From the NCBI GenBank assembly GCA_003164715.1, contig PLTZ01000049.1:1-37672 (forward strand): DNA of 37,672 nt, in the 5' to 3' direction. The notes below the pieces were generated by a model. The model did not search any database. It was not told where the DNA came from and worked only from the letters and a program-made list of their open reading frames with translations. The position numbers were made by a program, and so were the translations under genes. Origin of the DNA: Opitutaceae bacterium (lineage in GTDB: Bacteria > Verrucomicrobiota > Verrucomicrobiia > Opitutales > Opitutaceae). Within the stretch, counting starts at the first letter, position 1; every line of letters begins with the position of its first letter. Below are positions 33,595-37,672 of this stretch, in pieces.

Positions 33595-33605
33595 GTATGG
33601 TTTAA
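33595..33605. promoter_or_regulatory. Putative operator, direct-repeat copy 2
   Basis: GTATGGTTTAA is the second copy of the repeat, preceded by the palindrome TTAATTAA (33587-33594). On the minus strand a TTGTGT that could be a -35 lies just upstream, at about 33611-33606. The two copies would bracket the rrf2 promoter. Confidence 0.4.
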
Positions 33606-33685
33606 CACAAGCCCTTTCGCCCTTCGCGCGTCATAAATCCGCCCCGCCGCAAACGAGCCAAAATGGCAGTAACTCGTTGCTGAAA

Positions 33686-36319
33686 CTAGAACTTGTAAAC
33701 TTCTGCGAGCGCGGTGCCTGTCGTGGCGCCGGCGCCCGAAACCTCGGCGGTGTACGATCCGGGAGGAAGCGTCACCACCATCGCACAATCCGCGGAGCCG
33801 GCTGTGAGCGAAAACGCACCCTCGGCGCTCATGTCGGCGGCCGTGGCCCGGCGGACGCTCGCGCCCGCGGGCAAGGTGCCCGTCACGGGGGTATTGCTCC
33901 AGCCGGTGCTTGTCGCCACGACGCTGCCGTTGCTCAGGTTCTGCAACGAAAGGACGGGCGCGGCGAGGGTCCCGGTGAGGCCGAAGCCGGCGAGAGCCGG
34001 GCCAATTCCCCGGATGAGGAGCGTCGCGGGCTGCGCCCCGCCGATGACAAACCCGGAGATCGCCACCGCCGAGCCGGTCCCGACGAAGCACCGCGACGAG
34101 ATGTTCGCGAAAACCTCAGTATCCGTCGTGTCCATCTCGTAGACCTCGGTCAGGGCCACGCCGCTCGTGCCGCCGACGCCGGTGGTTTCCACCGTGTAGG
34201 CACCGGGCGGCAGCGTGAGCACGATCGCCGAGTCGCCCGATCCGCTGCCGAAGCCGAACGCCCCGACCGCCGCCATGTCCGCCGCGGTTGCCTGGCGGAA
34301 GTTGTTGGCGACCGTGGAGGCGCCCGCCACGGGTGGGTTTCCCCAGCCCGTGTCGCTGGCGATCAGCACCGAGCTTGAATCGTACACCGAAAGAACCGTG
34401 CCGGAGAGGGCCCCGGCCACACCGTAGCCGGTCAGGGCGGGACCCACGCCGCGGACAAGGATGTTCTTCGTGGTTCCGGCCGTCCCCTTGATAACGAAGC
34501 CCGCGATCGTGATGTTGGCGCCCGTCTCCACCTGGGAGCGGACGGAGATGTTCACGAGCCGGTGGGTCGGAGGCGGGTTCGCCATCGCGGCGAGCAGGTT
34601 GCCCAAGTTCGGGGTGCCCAGTCCCGTGCAGAGGTTGTAGCCGGGGCCGGCGGTGTAGGCCCCGTTGGTCCCGCTCGTGACGTCGTTGAACGCGCCGGTG
34701 CCCGCGAGCGGGTACAGGGCCGGATTGAGTAGGCCGATGGGTCCCTGCCCCCCCGCCGCCCGGGCCTGGTTGATCGTGGCCGTGATGGCGGCCCAGATCG
34801 GACAGGAGAGGCTGGTGCCGTTCACCGTCTTCAGCGCGCCGCCCATGTAGATGAGGGCGCCCACGTCGGTCCCTGTGAACGGCAGGAATTTCGGGCCCAG
34901 GTTCACACTCGTCAGGTTCGAATCCGAGACCGCCGCCACGTCGGGGACGCACCGCATCGTCTGCGAGGCGAGCACGGAGCCGCCCGTCTGCCACGACGGC
35001 TTCGCGAAGTAGCCGCTCACGCCCCCGGAGCTCGCGCTTGGCGTGGAGGTCGCCAGCTGGTTCCAGACGACCTCGCCGGTGAAGTTCCAGTTCCCGGTGA
35101 AGCCGGCGGTCGTGCCGCCGACGCCGGTGACGCTGGGATCGCTTGCGGGATACGAGACTGCGAGCGGCTGCGCGGCCGAGTAATTGCCCGGCCCGGTTCC
35201 GCCGTTCGGGTTCGAGCCCGCATCGCCGCTCGCCGCCAGGACCGAGACGCCGGCGGCCGCAAAGGACGCCATTGTCTGCGAGAACGAGCGCAGGAACGAC
35301 GGCGGGTCGCTGCTCTCGATCGTCCCGAAGCTCACCGAGACGACGGTCATGGCCGGGTAGCTGGGCAGCTCGTTCTGGATCTGGGTGAAGCAGTCGAAGA
35401 CGTTCTGCGAGAGGTAGAGCCGGATGGCCGCGCCCGGGGCCATCGCCCCGGCCCACTCGGTGTCGAGATCGGCTTCCGCCTCCAGGTTGCTTGCCGGGCT
35501 TCCCGACGGGCCGCCGTTCACGTTGATCGTCGTCACATTGCTCGTGCTCTGCGACGAGCCGATCGACGTCCAGAAGGACGCCAGGTCGGCGTTGCCGGCC
35601 GCCGCCTCCCCGACCACGGCGATCGTCTGCCCGGCCCCCGTCGCCCACGCGGGGATATTGTAGGCGGACGCCACGTTGTCCGGGGTGACGAAGACGTAGC
35701 CGTTGATGCCGTCGTCCGGCAGGGGCTGGGCCGCCACGCTGATGTGCCGCAGGCGCAACTGGGGCTGGAGCGAGTTCACGCTGAGCACCACGCCAGCCAG
35801 CTCGGCGGGCACCGAGGGCTCCGAGATCGCGGACGTGTATTCGCCGTCCGCGGCGACGACCCTTGCGAAGGCGATCCCGAAGGCCCGGGCGACCTGGGCG
35901 ACGCTTCCCCGGATGAATACGGTGGTGTGGCAGCGGTCCTGCAGAGTCTGCAGAAAACCCTGCGCGGCGAGCCATGCCTCGACTCGTTCATAATCGGCGC
36001 GAAGGGGCAGGTACCTCGCCTCCATCTCCGCGGCCGGCACGCGTCCCCCCGAGGCGACGCGCGCCTGGAGTCCGTCGAAGTCGCGCATCCGCAGCGTCAC
36101 GGAGAACAGGAACGGCGCGTTGAGCTCGGCCGGGGTCAACGCCGCGCGCACGATCCGCGCGCCCCCGAGCGTCCGGCCCCCCGCGTCCGGAAGCCGCACG
36201 GTCCCCTCGACGATGCGCGCATCCAGGTGCAAGGCGGCGGAACTCGCCGCCTTGCACGGAAGGATGATCAGCCCGGCCAGGGCGAGGCCTGCGAGCGTCA
36301 GTCTGGGGTCGTGGGGCAC
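33686..36319 (-). CDS. Secreted S53 (sedolisin/kumamolisin) peptidase with twin C-terminal repeats
   Basis: An 877-aa exported serine-carboxyl protease. Residues 1-25 form a signal peptide. About 45-190 is the activation propeptide. About 205-580 is the S53 catalytic domain with E282 and D286 (E-A-D-L-D), the oxyanion D366 (S-G-D-A-G) and the nucleophile S503 (N-G-T-S-L-S). At the calcium site, the usual G-x-G-x-D reads G-P-G-Y-N (N562), while D546 is kept. Residues 586-729 and 736-877 are two copies of a domain common in verrucomicrobial exported proteins. The family works at acidic pH on extracellular protein. The start is GTG at 36319, 15 bp after the metallo-hydrolase gene, so the two may share a transcript. 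Confidence 0.92.
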   Translation of the reverse strand: MPHDPRLTLAGLALAGLIILPCKAASSAALHLDARIVEGTVRLPDAGGRTLGGARIVRAALTPAELNAPFLFSVTLRMRDFDGLQARVASGGRVPAAEMEARYLPLRADYERVEAWLAAQGFLQTLQDRCHTTVFIRGSVAQVARAFGIAFARVVAADGEYTSAISEPSVPAELAGVVLSVNSLQPQLRLRHISVAAQPLPDDGINGYVFVTPDNVASAYNIPAWATGAGQTIAVVGEAAAGNADLASFWTSIGSSQSTSNVTTINVNGGPSGSPASNLEAEADLDTEWAGAMAPGAAIRLYLSQNVFDCFTQIQNELPSYPAMTVVSVSFGTIESSDPPSFLRSFSQTMASFAAAGVSVLAASGDAGSNPNGGTGPGNYSAAQPLAVSYPASDPSVTGVGGTTAGFTGNWNFTGEVVWNQLATSTPSASSGGVSGYFAKPSWQTGGSVLASQTMRCVPDVAAVSDSNLTSVNLGPKFLPFTGTDVGALIYMGGALKTVNGTSLSCPIWAAITATINQARAAGGQGPIGLLNPALYPLAGTGAFNDVTSGTNGAYTAGPGYNLCTGLGTPNLGNLLAAMANPPPTHRLVNISVRSQVETGANITIAGFVIKGTAGTTKNILVRGVGPALTGYGVAGALSGTVLSVYDSSSVLIASDTGWGNPPVAGASTVANNFRQATAADMAAVGAFGFGSGSGDSAIVLTLPPGAYTVETTGVGGTSGVALTEVYEMDTTDTEVFANISSRCFVGTGSAVAISGFVIGGAQPATLLIRGIGPALAGFGLTGTLAAPVLSLQNLSNGSVVATSTGWSNTPVTGTLPAGASVRRATAADMSAEGAFSLTAGSADCAMVVTLPPGSYTAEVSGAGATTGTALAEVYKF
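33689..34114 (-). repeat. C-terminal repeat domain, copy 2 of S53 peptidase
   Basis: This encodes residues 736-877. It matches copy 1 segment by segment: A-N-I-S-S-R-C, A-I-S-G-F-V-I-G-G, L-L-I-R-G-I-G-P-A-L, L-P-P-G-S-Y-T-A-E and A-L-A-E-V-Y at the C-terminus. The two copies are clearly related but diverged, so the duplication is not recent. Confidence 0.85.
34133..34564 (-). repeat. C-terminal repeat domain, copy 1 of S53 peptidase
   Basis: This encodes residues 586-729. Key shared segments with copy 2 are V-N-I-S-V-R-S, T-I-A-G-F-V-I-K-G, I-L-V-R-G-V-G-P-A-L and L-P-P-G-A-Y-T-V-E, ending V-A-L-T-E-V-Y-E. The domain is probably a beta-sandwich used for surface or carbohydrate contact; that function is inference. 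Confidence 0.85.
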
Positions 36320-36334
36320 AGGCGTCGGCGGGGT

Positions 36335-37114
36335 CTACACCGCAATCCTGAGGCCGTCGTAGGCCAGGGCGAACCCGTCCGGCAGCAGCGCCTCCGCGGA
36401 GGCGTGCTCGGTCAGGTGGGTCAGGTGGGTGAGCCAGACGCGTCCGGCGCCGAGCGTCCTGCCCGCCTCGACGGCCTCGTCGATGCTCATGTGCGACGGG
36501 TGCGGCTGCGGGCGCAGCCCGTCGAGCACCACGGCATCGGCGCCCCGGGCGAGCTCGATGGCCTCCCCCGGCAGGCGCTTGCAGTCGGTGTAGTAGGCGA
36601 ACCTGCGGCCGCTGCTGCGCTCCGTGAAGACCAGGCCGATCGTCTGGGCCCCTCCGTGGGGCAGCAGCGTCGACTGGATCGTCCCCTGCGCGAGCTCCAT
36701 GACGGCCGGCATCTCGGCCAGCTTGAACGCGGGATACCCGCGGACGACCGGCCGCTCCATGATCGCATACGGGTAGATCGAGAGCACCCGCGCCATCCCC
36801 TCCTCGGTCGTGAAGACCGTGAGGGCCCTGCCGCCGAGAAGGTCGCAGAAGCGGCGCAGGTCGTCCATTCCCGCGATGTGGTCCGAGTGGCCGTGGGTGA
36901 GGACGAAGAGGTCGATCTTGTCCACCCCCTCCTTCAGGCACTGGAGCCGGAACTCCGGGGCGGCGTCCACCTGGATGTGGAGCCCGTCCATGACCACGTG
37001 GACGGACGCCCGCGTCCGCCGGTTGCGCGGGTCCGGCGAGACGCAGACCGGGCAGGCGCACCCAATCATCGGCACGCCCTGGGAGGTGCCGCTTCCAAGA
37101 ACGATCACTTCCAT
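36335..37114 (-). CDS. MBL-fold metallo-hydrolase, PhnP-like
   Basis: A 259-aa metallo-beta-lactamase-fold enzyme. The N-terminus has G-S-G-T-S-Q-G-V-P-M-I-G-C19-A-C21-P-V-C24, a cysteine trio that in PhnP binds a structural zinc. The catalytic T-H-G-H-S-D-H motif is at residues 73-79. C-terminal histidines (P-H-P-S-H, L-T-H-L-T-H) complete the dinuclear metal site. PhnP hydrolyses phosphoribosyl cyclic phosphate. No other C-P lyase genes are present, so the substrate here is open and may be another cyclic phosphodiester. The ATG at 37114 was chosen over a start 15 codons upstream because homology begins M-E-V-I-V-L-G-S-G. It starts 44 bp after the groEL terminator. Confidence 0.85.
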   Translation of the reverse strand: MEVIVLGSGTSQGVPMIGCACPVCVSPDPRNRRTRASVHVVMDGLHIQVDAAPEFRLQCLKEGVDKIDLFVLTHGHSDHIAGMDDLRRFCDLLGGRALTVFTTEEGMARVLSIYPYAIMERPVVRGYPAFKLAEMPAVMELAQGTIQSTLLPHGGAQTIGLVFTERSSGRRFAYYTDCKRLPGEAIELARGADAVVLDGLRPQPHPSHMSIDEAVEAGRTLGAGRVWLTHLTHLTEHASAEALLPDGFALAYDGLRIAV

Positions 37115-37157
37115 GGTATGAGGGCACACGATTGGCCCACACGGGCCCCAAAGCACC

Positions 37158-37191
37158 AAAAAAAAGAGCCCCGGCCTGGTGGCCGGGGCTC
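37158..37191 (-). terminator. Intrinsic terminator of groEL
   Basis: A perfect 11-bp stem (37166-37176 with 37181-37191) and a 4-nt loop are followed on the minus strand by eight T (37165-37158). It lies 26 bp downstream of the groEL stop. It is the clearest regulatory structure in the window and separates groEL from the metallo-hydrolase gene. Confidence 0.96.
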
Positions 37192-37216
37192 ATTGAATCA
37201 ATGCTTCAGGGACCGA

Positions 37217-37672
37217 TTAATAGTCCATTCCGCCGCCCGGGGGATGGGCCGGGGCGGACTCCTTCTTCTCCGGGATCTCGGTGATCATGCACTCGGTCGT
37301 GAGCAGGAGCCCCGCGATCGAGGCCGCGTTCTGCAGCGCCGTGCGGGTTACCTTGGTCGGGTCGACGACACCGGCCTTCACGAGGTCCTCGTACTTCTCG
37401 GTCGCGACGTTGAAGCCGTAGTTGCCCTTGTTGGAGAAGACCTCGCCGACGACAACCGCGCCCTCAACACCAGCGTTCGCGCAGAGCGCCCGGATCGGGT
37501 GCTCGATGGCGCGCCGCACGATCTGCGAGCCGATCTTCTCGTCGCCCTCGAGGCCGAGGGCGTCGATCACCTTCGCCGTGCGCAGAAGCGCGACGCCGCC
37601 GCCGGCGACGATGCCCTCCTCGACCGCGGCACGCGTGGCGTGCAGCGCATCCTCGACGCGGGCCTTCTTCTC
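37217..37672 (-). CDS. groEL: Chaperonin GroEL, C-terminal part (partial at window edge)
   Basis: The 3' end of a 60-kDa chaperonin gene; the start lies beyond the window. The last 151 codons are present. They include the [16 protein letters not shown] segment, then G[11 protein letters not shown], [18 protein letters not shown] and [12 protein letters not shown]. The C-terminus ends H-P-P-G-G-G-M-D-Y instead of long G-G-M repeats. GroEL encloses unfolded proteins for ATP-driven folding. A groES gene would be expected upstream, outside the window. Confidence 0.96.
   Translation of the reverse strand, partial: EKKARVEDALHATRAAVEEGIVAGGGVALLRTAKVIDALGLEGDEKIGSQIVRRAIEHPIRALCANAGVEGAVVVGEVFSNKGNYGFNVATEKYEDLVKAGVVDPTKVTRTALQNAASIAGLLLTTECMITEIPEKKESAPAHPPGGGMDY

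Noticed and set aside
1-37672. CRISPR array, prophage, insertion sequence or island boundary
   Set aside because: No direct-repeat array, transposase, integrase, tRNA or att-like duplication was seen; base composition is even apart from the short rrf2 promoter island.

Overview
The window is a GC-rich (about 70%), densely packed bacterial chromosome segment. It carries 35 complete protein genes and the 3' end of one more. I saw no rRNA, tRNA, IS element, prophage or CRISPR array. The best guess for the source is a Verrucomicrobiota bacterium, probably Opitutales. The support is: two copies of the C-terminal repeat common in secreted proteins of that phylum; the short AMP nucleosidase form; Gram-negative outer-membrane genes (lpxB, lolCD); and a Bacillus/Thermus-like caa3 oxidase layout. 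This placement is inference. No gene-free stretch exceeds 300 bases; the longest is 20148-20393 (246 bp), between the azurin gene and ctaC.

Layout: (1) 71-7328, plus strand: dnaE, an RsmB-like rRNA methyltransferase, a thioredoxin-fold exported protein, a HemX/CcsA-like membrane protein and hemA. (2) 12899-7336, minus strand: lysS, lolC, lolD, a Gfo/Idh oxidoreductase and lpxB, combining lysyl-tRNA synthesis with lipoprotein export and lipid A assembly. (3) 13025-14719, plus: lipA and AMP nucleosidase. (4) 14726-26728: a copper/heme/respiration block. A CusF-Sco fusion and a twin H-x-H-P exported protein lie on the minus strand. ctaA, ctaB and ctaM lie on the plus strand. An orphan lipoprotein and an azurin lie on the minus strand. 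The caa3 oxidase genes ctaC-D-E-F-G follow on the plus strand, ending in a GT-C-like membrane protein. Heme A synthesis, copper delivery, a possible electron donor and the oxidase itself are thus together. (5) 33564-26784, minus: a sulfur-assimilation run in the order rrf2, yezD, sbp, an unrecognised gene, cysT, cysW, cysA, cysK. (6) 37114-33686, minus: a PhnP-like metallo-hydrolase followed closely by a secreted S53 (sedolisin) protease. (7) 37672-37217, minus: the groEL 3' end, closed by a perfect intrinsic terminator.

Many neighbouring genes share an ATGA stop/start overlap (6234, 8487, 15655, 17628, 28876), which suggests translational coupling. Clear Shine-Dalgarno sequences are rare, so several starts rest on family N-termini.

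The best candidates for undescribed biology are: the gene between cysT and sbp, which looks like an M14-type carboxypeptidase fold with its zinc ligands lost; the twin H-x12-H-x-H-P protein coupled to the CusF-Sco fusion; the cysteine-bearing Rrf2 regulator with a direct-repeat operator candidate and a YezD protein; and the Gfo/Idh oxidoreductase coupled to lpxB, which may indicate an altered lipid A precursor.
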